Below are positions 1-6,804 of a stretch of 9,161 bases of DNA, piece after piece (within the stretch, counting starts at the first letter, position 1; every line of letters starts with the position of its first letter). The position numbers were made by a program, and so were the translations under genes. A model generated the notes under the pieces. That model was not told the DNA's origin and ran no database searches. It saw nothing but the letters and a program-made list of their open reading frames with translations. The DNA lies in the NCBI GenBank assembly GCA_016195395.1, contig JACPZR010000344.1, forward strand, positions 1 through 9,161, written 5' to 3'. Origin of the DNA: Spirochaetia bacterium (GTDB lineage Bacteria; Spirochaetota; Leptospirae; Leptospirales; Leptonemataceae).

Positions 1-120
1 AAAAAGAACAAATGCCACGGCCCGATAGCGCGGATCAGGGCTGATGAGAAGATAAATAAAGAGCGGAACAGACAATACGCGGAGTATTGTCAAAATATTC
101 GGAATATTCAATACTCTCAT
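1..120 (-). CDS. pgsA: CDP-diacylglycerol--glycerol-3-phosphate 3-phosphatidyltransferase, N-terminal part (cut by window edge)
   Basis: The enzyme joins CDP-diacylglycerol to glycerol-3-phosphate at the inner membrane, giving phosphatidylglycerophosphate, the precursor of phosphatidylglycerol and cardiolipin. Only codons 1-40 are present. They encode MRVLNIPNILTILRVLSVPL followed by a hydrophobic run (FIYLLI) and a second hydrophobic stretch at the edge. The N-I-P-N-x-L-T-x-x-R opening followed at once by a first membrane helix is the recognised start of PgsA proteins; E. coli PgsA begins very similarly. The catalytic CDP-alcohol phosphotransferase motif (DG..AR type) would lie outside the window, so it is not seen. 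The ATG at 120-118 overlaps the rimO TGA (119-117) as ATGA, which points to translational coupling. Another CDP-alcohol phosphotransferase is possible but less likely. Confidence 0.82.
   Translation of the reverse strand, partial: MRVLNIPNILTILRVLSVPLFIYLLISPDPRYRAVAFVLF
71..116. repeat. Nested inverted repeats in the first codons of pgsA
   Basis: GACAATAC (71-78) and GTATTGTC (84-91) are perfect 8-bp inverted repeats. GAGTATTG (82-89) also pairs perfectly with CAATACTC (109-116). Inside the latter pair, AATATTC (94-100) and GAATATT (102-108) form a further near-palindrome. The two 8-bp pairings share 84-89, so they exclude each other in the mRNA. Part of the repetition follows from the conserved Asn-Ile-Pro-Asn-Ile codons of pgsA, so a regulatory role is uncertain. 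Confidence 0.55.
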
Positions 121-1466
121 ACGCGCTCAACAATCGCTGGACGCGCCGTCATATCATATTCGAAAAAGCCGTCAATCTCAAGATCAAGCAGCTGCCCGGG
201 CTCAGGAGCGCTTTTCAGAGCCGCGACCGGGACAAACACTGCCTCGTCGATCTCCGGGGCATCCTGGGGGCGACGACAGTGGACTGTGTCACCGTCGATC
301 TGGTCCACAATGCATTGATACACCCTTCCCACCCGGGCGGCATGAATGTCGCGCAGAATGTTCAAGTGAGCCGTTCGCACGGCGTTGACCCGCTCGGCCG
401 CCTCTTTCGGTGGCACTACTCCCGTCATGACCTGGCCGGCTGTCCCTTCTTCCGGCGAATACGTAAAGAGAGCCAATTTCTCCGGCCTTGCTGTCTCCAC
501 AAAAGAGAGAACCTCGTCCACATCGGCCTGTGTCTCGCCCGGGAACCCCATAAGGAATGTAGTGCGAATCTCGGCTCCCGGCAGCGCTTCGCGCGCCAGG
601 AGGAAAAGATCCTTAAAGAAAGATGCATCCCCCGCGCGGTTCATCGCTTTCAAGACGCGGCCCGACGCATGCTGGATAGGGCTTTCAAAATACGGCACCA
701 ATTTGGACAAGCGCTTGTCCTGGATCTTTCGCAGAATCCGCTCGGTGCGTTTGTCAGGATAGAGATAGAGAAGCCTGACCCAGGCGATGCCGTCAATCTC
801 GTCGAGCTCTTGCAGAAGATCAACGAGCGCATCCGGAGAACCGCCGTACGCATTCGTATCCTGGCTCACAAGGCAGAGCTCACGAACACCTTCGAGGGAC
901 AACGCCCTGCACTCGGCGACGATTTTTGCCCGGTCCACGCTTCTAAACGAACCGCGGAACTGGGGGATGGCGCAGAAAGCGCACGTGCGGTCGCATCCAT
1001 CGGAAATCTTCACCGGAGCGGACACACCATGCGGCCGAAGGATCCGTCCCACGCCTTCGGCGCTCGAACGCTCCTCCACTCTCCGGCGGACGGGCACAAG
1101 CGTAGGAGCGCCAAATTCTTTGACCAGCATTTCCCCCGCCGCTCCGTAACGGCCGGTGCCAAAACTGTAGTCGACTTCGGGAAGTTCGTTTTTCACTTCC
1201 GCCGCATAACGCTCTGAAAAGCAGCCGACCAAAACAAGCCGCTGCCCCGGACGCCCCTCTTTCACGCGGGCGGCCTCCATGACTGTTTGAATGGTTTCCA
1301 TCCGCGCGTCTTCCACAAAGGCGCAGGAATTGATCAGGTGAAAATCGGCGGCCGCGGGGCTTTGGGCGGGATCAAAGCCTTCCGAAAGAAGGCTCCTCTC
1401 CATTTCGCGAGAGTCCGCCACGTTCTTTGGGCAGCCGAGCGTGGTAATATAAAAGGATCGCGCCAT
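117..1466 (-). CDS. rimO: Ribosomal protein S12 methylthiotransferase RimO (radical SAM)
   Basis: RimO methylthiolates a conserved aspartate of ribosomal protein S12, using two iron-sulfur clusters and S-adenosylmethionine. The 449 residues match the usual family length of about 430-450. The N-terminal cluster domain has Cys12 (LGCPKN), Cys48 (NSCAF) and Cys82 (VGCFSERY). The radical SAM motif CxxxCxxC is Cys158, Cys162 and Cys165 (DGCDRTCAFCAIP, then RGSFRS). Downstream come SQDTNAYG (201-208), LLYLYPD (232-238), RTTFLMGFPGET (301-312) and FTYSPEEGT (334-342). A C-terminal TRAM domain spans about 377-447. The GCPKN, QDTNAYG and LYLYP signatures favour RimO over the tRNA enzymes MiaB and MtaB. 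The ATG lies 3 bases after the rodZ stop and has a GAGGTGG ribosome-binding sequence inside the end of rodZ. The motif usually read as DIPIQH is ESPIQH here (261-266), a mild change. Confidence 0.96.
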   Translation of the reverse strand: MARSFYITTLGCPKNVADSREMERSLLSEGFDPAQSPAAADFHLINSCAFVEDARMETIQTVMEAARVKEGRPGQRLVLVGCFSERYAAEVKNELPEVDYSFGTGRYGAAGEMLVKEFGAPTLVPVRRRVEERSSAEGVGRILRPHGVSAPVKISDGCDRTCAFCAIPQFRGSFRSVDRAKIVAECRALSLEGVRELCLVSQDTNAYGGSPDALVDLLQELDEIDGIAWVRLLYLYPDKRTERILRKIQDKRLSKLVPYFESPIQHASGRVLKAMNRAGDASFFKDLFLLAREALPGAEIRTTFLMGFPGETQADVDEVLSFVETARPEKLALFTYSPEEGTAGQVMTGVVPPKEAAERVNAVRTAHLNILRDIHAARVGRVYQCIVDQIDGDTVHCRRPQDAPEIDEAVFVPVAALKSAPEPGQLLDLEIDGFFEYDMTARPAIVERV

Positions 1467-1469
1467 GGC

Positions 1470-2600
1470 TCACTGCGCCACCTCGACCGCTTCTACGACT
1501 TTGTGTACGCCCGGGTCGAGCGGGTCAGGAACTTTCTTATAGACTATCTTCGCAATCCGGCCCGGAGGCCCGGCCATCTTCGCAGGATAACCGTCGCGCA
1601 TAATGCGGACAGAACCCGCGTCTCCCACCTTGATCTCCAGACGATTCTTGGCTTCGAGAGTGCGCGTTTCACCGCCGGCCAGCTGGAGACCGGTGTGCAC
1701 GTTTCCATCATCCGTCCATTCAAAGTACGAATCGTTTACAAACTGCAGCGTTACCTGTATTTCCCCGGCGCCCGCGGTTTTATTATCCGCGGTCTTTACA
1801 GACTCACCTGATTCGATTTGAATCCGCGCAGAAACGTCGCCGGCTCCGCGCGGGGTGATCTTAATTTCACGGGCAAAGCTCGAAAACTCGCGGAGGCTGG
1901 GTCCAAGCGTAACCGCTTCCCCTTCCGCTGCGCGGAATGAATAGTTGCTTTCATCATTGATACGGACGTCAAAGAAGACCACAGGCGGACCCTGAGGATT
2001 CTTTTTCACCTGATTCAAACAGATCTTGATATTCCCTGAATCAACGGCCATTTTCAGCGCGTTCTGCTGGGAGAGGTTTTCAACGCGGGCAGGCGCTCCC
2101 TGTTGCGGGATTGTCACAGAGACAACTTCCCGGCCTTTGCAGCTGGCGTCATCATCGCTTGAAAGCCCTGACCCTGCGCCGCGAAAAATTCCTGACGTTA
2201 TGACAAGGATCACGAGAAGGATTGCTCCGAGCACACCGCCCGCGATCATAACATTTCTGCCGCCGATGGACGGAAGAGAATAACCCTGACGCGTGAGTTC
2301 TTTCAGCGGAGTCTGCGTCTGGTCAATCTGAAGACCGCGGTACAGATTGATGATCTGTTCCGTGTCCAGTCCCAGATAGTCCGAGTACGTGCGCAAAAAT
2401 CCGAGCGTGTACGTCTCGCCGGGAAACTGCGTATAGTCCTCGTTCTCAAGGGCTTCCACATAACGCGGCGTGATATTGGTATCGCGCGCCACTTCTTTAA
2501 TGGTAAGCTTTCTACCTTCGCGTGCTTCCTTTAATATAGAACCGACGCGCTTCGTAAGAACCATGTCTCTTTCCGGTGATTGGGGATTTTTATTGCTCAT
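1470..2600 (-). CDS. rodZ: RodZ-like membrane protein: cytoplasmic helix-turn-helix, one membrane helix, C-terminal DUF4115-type domain
   Basis: RodZ links the MreB actin-like cytoskeleton to the cell-wall elongation machinery and helps set rod shape. This 376-residue protein has an Xre/Cro-like helix-turn-helix at about 14-85, containing EVARDTNITPRYVEALE and GFLRTYSDYLGLD, both typical of RodZ. A single membrane helix follows at about 116-139. The periplasmic C-terminal domain at about 283-356 (SYFEWTDDGNVHTGLQLAGGETRTL onward) resembles the RodZ DUF4115 domain. Between them, about 150-280, is an extra region with the protein's only two cysteines, C154 and C194. Starting at 2600, the gene overlaps lolA by 11 bases, and I see no ribosome-binding sequence there. 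ATG at 2564 (residue 13) has GGAAAGAG at good spacing and is a credible alternative. The family call is firm; the MreB role is inferred, and no mreB is in view. Confidence 0.88.
   Translation of the reverse strand: MSNKNPQSPERDMVLTKRVGSILKEAREGRKLTIKEVARDTNITPRYVEALENEDYTQFPGETYTLGFLRTYSDYLGLDTEQIINLYRGLQIDQTQTPLKELTRQGYSLPSIGGRNVMIAGGVLGAILLVILVITSGIFRGAGSGLSSDDDASCKGREVVSVTIPQQGAPARVENLSQQNALKMAVDSGNIKICLNQVKKNPQGPPVVFFDVRINDESNYSFRAAEGEAVTLGPSLREFSSFAREIKITPRGAGDVSARIQIESGESVKTADNKTAGAGEIQVTLQFVNDSYFEWTDDGNVHTGLQLAGGETRTLEAKNRLEIKVGDAGSVRIMRDGYPAKMAGPPGRIAKIVYKKVPDPLDPGVHKVVEAVEVAQ
1478..1484 (-). promoter_or_regulatory. Ribosome-binding sequence for rimO
   Basis: The minus strand reads GAGGTGG here, 11 bases before the rimO ATG and inside the last codons of rodZ. 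It is the best Shine-Dalgarno-like match at any gene boundary in the window and supports the chosen rimO start. Confidence 0.5.
2567..2574 (-). promoter_or_regulatory. Possible ribosome-binding sequence for an internal rodZ start
   Basis: The minus strand reads GGAAAGAG just before an in-frame ATG at 2564, with 7 bases between GGA and the ATG. The longer start at 2600 lacks such a sequence. If this site is used, RodZ begins at residue 13 (MVLTKRVGS), still ahead of the helix-turn-helix, and the gap to lolA becomes 25 bases instead of an 11-base overlap. Confidence 0.35.
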
Positions 2601-3318
2601 TAACTAGCGGGTTGAATACCACACGAACGCTTTCGCCCGGCTGGTACTGAAACAACTTACCTTCCAACGTTCCATTCACCACGGGGTTGCCAAAGGAAAT
2701 CGTCGTCTTCTTGCCGTACCCATCCGTGGCGGCAGCGCGTCTGATCAGATAGGAACTTGAATCGATGAATAACTTGATATTTTCGTAGCCACCAATCTTC
2801 TCGCGCTGCTCCATATCCAAAACAAAGAACGATCCGCCGTCTTCCTGACGCGGCTGACGCTGTCCGTCAAACTTGTAGTGGTACTTTCTGAAAAGGCGCG
2901 AAAGGCCGGCCCCGGGCGACTTCAAAAAAATGTCCTTATTGGCTTCGTTCTTTTTGGAGAGCTGGAGGTCCTGCTTGCCCACTGCACCCAAGCGAGCGAT
3001 GTACACCCAGAGGATCTTCCCGTCCGAAACGATCAAATCGCCTGAGGGATTGTCAAAAGCAAAACGGAGCTTCCCGGGTTTTTGATAATAGCATGTGCCG
3101 GACATCGTCCGGCCGCGGGTGCCGTCGACTGTCGTAATCACAAACGGCGACTGGAATGTGTTGACTTTCTCAAAGAGCTCCTGCACCTTCTTGGCCACAT
3201 CCGCATGGGACTGCCAATTGTGTTCCGGCGTGCGACCTTTAGGGTCCTCCGCGGACACCGGTGCCAGGAATGCCCAAAATGTGAGCAAAGTGAGGGATGT
3301 GATCAGGGCGTGACGCAT
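2590..3318 (-). CDS. lolA: Outer-membrane lipoprotein carrier protein LolA
   Basis: LolA is a periplasmic chaperone that takes lipoproteins from the inner-membrane LolCDE transporter to the outer membrane. From the ATG at 3318 the protein has 242 residues, somewhat longer than the roughly 200 of enterobacterial LolA. A signal peptide is clear: MRHALITSL, a hydrophobic core, then PVSA before ED, with likely cleavage after residue 23. The body holds the family pattern: ADVAKKVQELFEKVNTFQSPF near the mature N-terminus, CYYQKPGKLRFAFDNPSGDL, IVSDGKILWVYI, and the closing KLFQYQPGESVRVVF strand. An in-frame TTG directly upstream (3321) could add one residue; ATG is preferred. No strong ribosome-binding sequence is visible in the 35 bases after the ftsK stop, so coupling to ftsK is possible. 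Adjacent ftsK and lolA are also found in E. coli. No LolB or LolCDE gene is in the window. Confidence 0.9.
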   Translation of the reverse strand: MRHALITSLTLLTFWAFLAPVSAEDPKGRTPEHNWQSHADVAKKVQELFEKVNTFQSPFVITTVDGTRGRTMSGTCYYQKPGKLRFAFDNPSGDLIVSDGKILWVYIARLGAVGKQDLQLSKKNEANKDIFLKSPGAGLSRLFRKYHYKFDGQRQPRQEDGGSFFVLDMEQREKIGGYENIKLFIDSSSYLIRRAAATDGYGKKTTISFGNPVVNGTLEGKLFQYQPGESVRVVFNPLVNEQ

Positions 3319-3353
3319 CAATTATGGTAGCACTTTGAAGACATAAGACCCAG

Positions 3354-6263
3354 TCAAGACCTTTTCAGAATCTCTCTCGGCTTGTTCCCCAGGGCCGGTC
3401 CCAGATAGCCTTTGGCTTCCATCATCTCGATAATGTTGGCCGCACGGTTGTAGCCAATCTTCAAGCGACGCTGTAAATACGATGTGGACGTCTTCCCGCT
3501 TTCTACAACAAGCTCCCACGCCTCCTGAAAGAGTGCGGGATCCACATCATTGTCCTCGTCCTCCATCCCTGCGCCGTCATCCCCTCCGGGGAGTTCCACA
3601 TATTCAGGCTTGCCGAAGCGAAGCGTCTCCGCGACGATCTTCTCAATCTCACCTTCCGTGATCAGGGGCGCGTGGAACCGCGCGAGCGTCGTTGACGAAG
3701 GCGACTTATAGAGCATGTCCCCGCGGTCGAGCAGAGTGTCCGCGCCGTTTGACTCGAGGATCGTCCGCGAGTCCGTCTTTTGCGCCACGTGAAATGCAAT
3801 CCGTGCCGGCGCGTTGGCTTTGATAATCGGACTGATCACGTCCACCGACGGGCGCTGCGTGGCCATGATCATATGAATGCCCACCGCGCGCGCTTTTTGA
3901 GACAGCCGCATGATGTAGGTCTCCACTTCCCGCGGCGCCACAAGCATCAAGTCGGACAACTCGTCGATGCAGACAACAATGTACGGCATCTTTCTCATAT
4001 CCGCGGAACTGAAGAGGCCGGGCTGGATGCGCGCATTGTATCCGCGGATGTCACGGCAGCGCTCCTGCGAGAGAAACGCATAACGTCGTTCCATTTCATC
4101 GACCACCCAGGCGAGCGCCCTTCCCGCTTTGCTGACATCCGTGATGACAGGCATGAGAAGATGGGGAATGCCCTCGTAAAGGTTCAATTCCACCATCTTG
4201 GGGTCGATCATGATGAAGCGCATGTCTTCCGGAGATCGTGTATAGAGGAGAGACGCGATCACAGCGTTCAGATATACGGACTTTCCCGCGCCCGTAGCGC
4301 CCGCAATCAGGAGGTGCGGCAGGCGAGCCAGATCGATGTAGACGTTGGCTCCGGAGATGTCTTTTCCCAGAACAATCGAAAGCTCGCGGTTCTTTGAGAA
4401 GAATCCAGGATCACGCCTCGCGAGATCGCCCAGAAGGACGGTATCGCGCTGCTTGTTCGGAATTTCGATACCGATGGTATTGCGTCCCGGAATCGGCGCC
4501 ACAATCCGGAGCGACGGGGTCTCGAGGTTCATCTTAATTTCATCGTAGAGGCCGGCGATCTTAGCCACACGGACACCAGAGTCGAGTTTCACTTCAAAGT
4601 TCGTGATAATCGGGCCGCGCTGCTGGCCCACCACTTTTGCCTGAATCCCGTACTCGGACAAAACGCGCTCCAGGCGCGTCTTGGTTTCATCCGTCTCGCG
4701 CGTGGTATCGTTCATGGCCAGGGGGTCGCGCGCGCTCATGTTCAAGATTTCCAGAGAGAGAGCATAACGTCCCTTCACAACGACAGCCGGAACACCTGTT
4801 TCCGTGCGGCGTCGGGCCTGCTTTTGTCCGCCCTCTTCTCGATCGGCGGCGGCTTCATGCTCGTCTTCAGATTCATCGGTGTCCCAGGCCGATTCGTTGT
4901 TCTCCTGGGAGTCCTGCGGCTCCTCTGTTTCTCCTTCCGAAAGGAACGCCGTCTCTTCGTCTGTTTCCACCTGCCCCGCCGCGACGAGCTCATCGGATTG
5001 ATTCTCCGCTTCTATGTCCTCCAGCAGATCCCCGGCAACTTCTGATACCTTTGTGGGCGCGCTGACTGCCGGCGCCGGCATTGTTTGGGACAGCGAATCC
5101 TCTGCGAGGTCAGCGGAATAGTCTTCGATTGGCGTGACGGGAGCCGGCCGTTCCCGGAGTGCCCGGTAGTCGGAAGGCACAATTTCCAAATTCAAAGGAC
5201 GCAGAAGCGGACCTGACGTTATGTCCGCGCGCACAGGCTGGGATACAAAGTTCCGCTCCGAGTTTCCAAACACAAATCGCTGTTCATTGTCCGTAAAGAA
5301 GCCCTCAAACGGGCCGGACTTCCCAGGCCCCCGCGACTGCGTTACCGGCTCCCGCGTGGCCGCGTAAGCAGGACGATGGCGTGTATTCATGCGCGCATTG
5401 AGCGACTGGAGGGCCGCCGCCAGTTCCCCCACGGGACTGGTTCTCGGCTGCTCGGCATCTACCCGCGCACTTGTCGCTTCCGCGTACGGAGGCAGCGGGC
5501 CGGGCTGTGATGCGGCGGAGGTGTCTTCATCGGGCGGCATGCGTTCAAACCAAGGTTTCATCGAATCCTCCATATGCTGTTCTACGAGGGCCGGCTTCCA
5601 GTGTGCCTGCGGGCTTTCAGATGGAACACGGGCCAGAGGAGCCCGCGGAGTCTCCCCCGCTGAAGGCTGCGGCTCTGCTCCGGAAGTCGTTTCACCCGCC
5701 GGCAGAAGAGCGCCAAGCATCCGGGCTCTGTCCGTGAACAGCGCCCATAACGTTCCAATCGGTGCGTCAACGGCCAGCACCAAACCAATGATAATACCCG
5801 TGGCGGCCACAATGAACCCGCCGGCTCCGCCAAACGTCAGTCCAAGGACAGCGCCCAAGCCCCGCCCCACAAGACCGCCGCCATCAAAGGAACCGGAGCC
5901 GCCGCCAAAATACGACAAGAGGACGGTGGATGCCAGAGTGATGATCCCCATCCCGAGAATCCGCAGGTGCGGGGCCGGCAGACCCTCGCGAACGATGGCG
6001 CCCGCGCCCAAGGCCATTACACCCACAGTGAAAAGAAATGCGGCATTGCCGAGAGACGAAAGCAGAACGAGCGCAATGAAGTGGCCCGCAAACCCAATCC
6101 AGTTATCGTGCGCGTTTTCGGAGCCGGTTTTCGCAAAGGCAATGGACAAGGACAGAAGGGACAGGAGAACCAATGTTCCCGGCACAAGGAACGCCGCACC
6201 TAGGACGAGCGGCTTATGCTGAAAGACGGGGCGTTCCCCGGGTATGGGCGGCTGCGATGACAT
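3354..6263 (-). CDS. ftsK: DNA translocase FtsK/SpoIIIE
   Basis: FtsK is a septal, hexameric, ATP-driven DNA pump that clears and sorts the chromosome termini during division. The 969 residues show the whole layout. The membrane domain has about four helices (roughly 19-43, 60-90, 101-119, 148-170) with a Gly-rich loop at 119-131. A long linker runs about 190-490, Pro-rich at first and strongly acidic at about 410-480. The alpha domain is about 495-605 (GPIITNFEVKLDSGV, RIVAPIPGRNTIGIEIPN). The RecA-like motor has Walker A GATGAGKS at 655-662, IMIDPKMVELNLYEGIPHL at 684-702, Walker B YIVVCIDE at 761-768 and MIMATQRPSVDVI at 798-810. A C-terminal gamma winged-helix domain is at about 907-966 (STSYLQRRLKIGYNRAA, KPREIL). 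Gamma normally reads KOPS-type polar sequences on DNA. The ATG sits right at a perfect inverted repeat and has no well-spaced Shine-Dalgarno. Confidence 0.97.
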   Translation of the reverse strand: MSSQPPIPGERPVFQHKPLVLGAAFLVPGTLVLLSLLSLSIAFAKTGSENAHDNWIGFAGHFIALVLLSSLGNAAFLFTVGVMALGAGAIVREGLPAPHLRILGMGIITLASTVLLSYFGGGSGSFDGGGLVGRGLGAVLGLTFGGAGGFIVAATGIIIGLVLAVDAPIGTLWALFTDRARMLGALLPAGETTSGAEPQPSAGETPRAPLARVPSESPQAHWKPALVEQHMEDSMKPWFERMPPDEDTSAASQPGPLPPYAEATSARVDAEQPRTSPVGELAAALQSLNARMNTRHRPAYAATREPVTQSRGPGKSGPFEGFFTDNEQRFVFGNSERNFVSQPVRADITSGPLLRPLNLEIVPSDYRALRERPAPVTPIEDYSADLAEDSLSQTMPAPAVSAPTKVSEVAGDLLEDIEAENQSDELVAAGQVETDEETAFLSEGETEEPQDSQENNESAWDTDESEDEHEAAADREEGGQKQARRRTETGVPAVVVKGRYALSLEILNMSARDPLAMNDTTRETDETKTRLERVLSEYGIQAKVVGQQRGPIITNFEVKLDSGVRVAKIAGLYDEIKMNLETPSLRIVAPIPGRNTIGIEIPNKQRDTVLLGDLARRDPGFFSKNRELSIVLGKDISGANVYIDLARLPHLLIAGATGAGKSVYLNAVIASLLYTRSPEDMRFIMIDPKMVELNLYEGIPHLLMPVITDVSKAGRALAWVVDEMERRYAFLSQERCRDIRGYNARIQPGLFSSADMRKMPYIVVCIDELSDLMLVAPREVETYIMRLSQKARAVGIHMIMATQRPSVDVISPIIKANAPARIAFHVAQKTDSRTILESNGADTLLDRGDMLYKSPSSTTLARFHAPLITEGEIEKIVAETLRFGKPEYVELPGGDDGAGMEDEDNDVDPALFQEAWELVVESGKTSTSYLQRRLKIGYNRAANIIEMMEAKGYLGPALGNKPREILKRS

Positions 6264-6292
6264 TCCAATTTCGATTATCGGCGAAATTGGAA
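6263..6292. repeat. Perfect 11-bp inverted repeat ending on the ftsK start codon
   Basis: Plus-strand arms TTCCAATTTCG (6263-6273) and CGAAATTGGAA (6282-6292) are exact reverse complements, separated by 8 bases. The left arm includes the first base of the ftsK ATG read on the minus strand. In the mRNA this would be a hairpin over the region where a ribosome-binding sequence should be. On the minus strand the spacer contains GATAAT, which resembles a -10 promoter box, so a repressor operator is also possible. There is no T-run after it on the minus strand, so it is not a typical terminator. The repeat is certain; its role is inferred. Confidence 0.7.
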
Positions 6293-6338
6293 AATCGCAT
6301 GCCGTAAAAACGGAGCAGAGCGGGTGTTTCGCGGCGCT

Positions 6339-6797
6339 TCAGGCCTTACCGGTGCTGCCAAAACCCCCGGCCCCTCGCGAGGTGCCGCTGATATCTGACA
6401 GATTTTCCGCTTTGTCCCACTCAAAGGTCACGGAACGCTCCAACAGAAGCTGGGCTATCCGGTCCCCGTGCTCAATCGTAACGGCGTCTTTGCCATGATT
6501 TATGACGAGAACCCGCAGCTCGCCACGATAATCGGAATCGATGGTAGCGGGCGTGTTCACGAGGGTAATTCCGTGCTTCAGCGCCAGGCCCGAGCGCGGG
6601 CGGAGGCTCACAAAATAACCCTGCGGAATCTCAAAGTAGAGGCCGGTGGGAACCGTAATTCTCTCCCCCGGGGGAACAATGATCTTGGTGTCCGGCTCGA
6701 GGCACGCACAAACGTCAAAGCCCGCGGAACCCGGTGTTGCCTGTGACGGCAGCCGGGAGCCGGGGGCTCCATAGACTCGTACCCTTACGAGATCCAT
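6339..6797 (-). CDS. dut: Deoxyuridine 5'-triphosphate nucleotidohydrolase (dUTPase)
   Basis: The enzyme hydrolyses dUTP to dUMP and pyrophosphate, keeping uracil out of DNA and supplying thymidylate synthase. At 152 residues it has the normal length of the trimeric family, and all five motifs are in order. Motif 1 is AGFDVCA at 25-31. Motif 2 is PRSGLA at 67-72. Motif 3 is ATIDSDYRGEL at 84-94, with catalytic Asp87 and sugar-stacking Tyr90. Motif 4 is GDRIAQL at 111-117. Motif 5 is RGAGGFGSTG at 141-150. Motif 3 usually begins with Gly, where this protein has Ala84. The ATG at 6797 is chosen because the family N-terminus begins there. The open frame continues 73 codons upstream, but that stretch is low-complexity sequence overlapping the pnp tail in another frame. 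Only 7 bases separate the gene from the pnp stop. AGGA touches the ATG directly, so translation may depend on ribosomes finishing pnp. Confidence 0.97.
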   Translation of the reverse strand: MDLVRVRVYGAPGSRLPSQATPGSAGFDVCACLEPDTKIIVPPGERITVPTGLYFEIPQGYFVSLRPRSGLALKHGITLVNTPATIDSDYRGELRVLVINHGKDAVTIEHGDRIAQLLLERSVTFEWDKAENLSDISGTSRGAGGFGSTGKA

Positions 6798-6804
6798 TCC
6801 TGAA

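Noticed and set aside
87..1217. Plus-strand open frame of 376 codons opposite rimO
   Set aside because: It lies antisense to the RimO catalytic region, has no family resemblance and is rich in Arg, His and Phe as shadow frames are.
3318..3344. Eight-codon minus-strand mini-frame (MSSKCYHN) ending in TGA that overlaps the lolA ATG as TGATG
   Set aside because: It could act as a coupling leader peptide, but there is no ribosome-binding sequence before it and such short frames arise often by chance.
5389..6222. Plus-strand open frame of 277 codons opposite the ftsK membrane domain
   Set aside because: Low-complexity Ala/Pro/Arg/Ser composition mirrors the Gly/Ala-rich codons of ftsK on the other strand; no domain visible.
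6303..6314. Short CCGT/ACGG stem with an A/T-run loop between dut and ftsK as a terminator
   Set aside because: Only 4 bp of stem and the T-run lies in the loop rather than after the stem, so it does not fit an intrinsic terminator.
6293..6338. A separate promoter for ftsK upstream of the inverted repeat
   Set aside because: No hexamer resembling TTGACA is found at suitable spacing from the GATAAT box, so I do not list a promoter as a feature.
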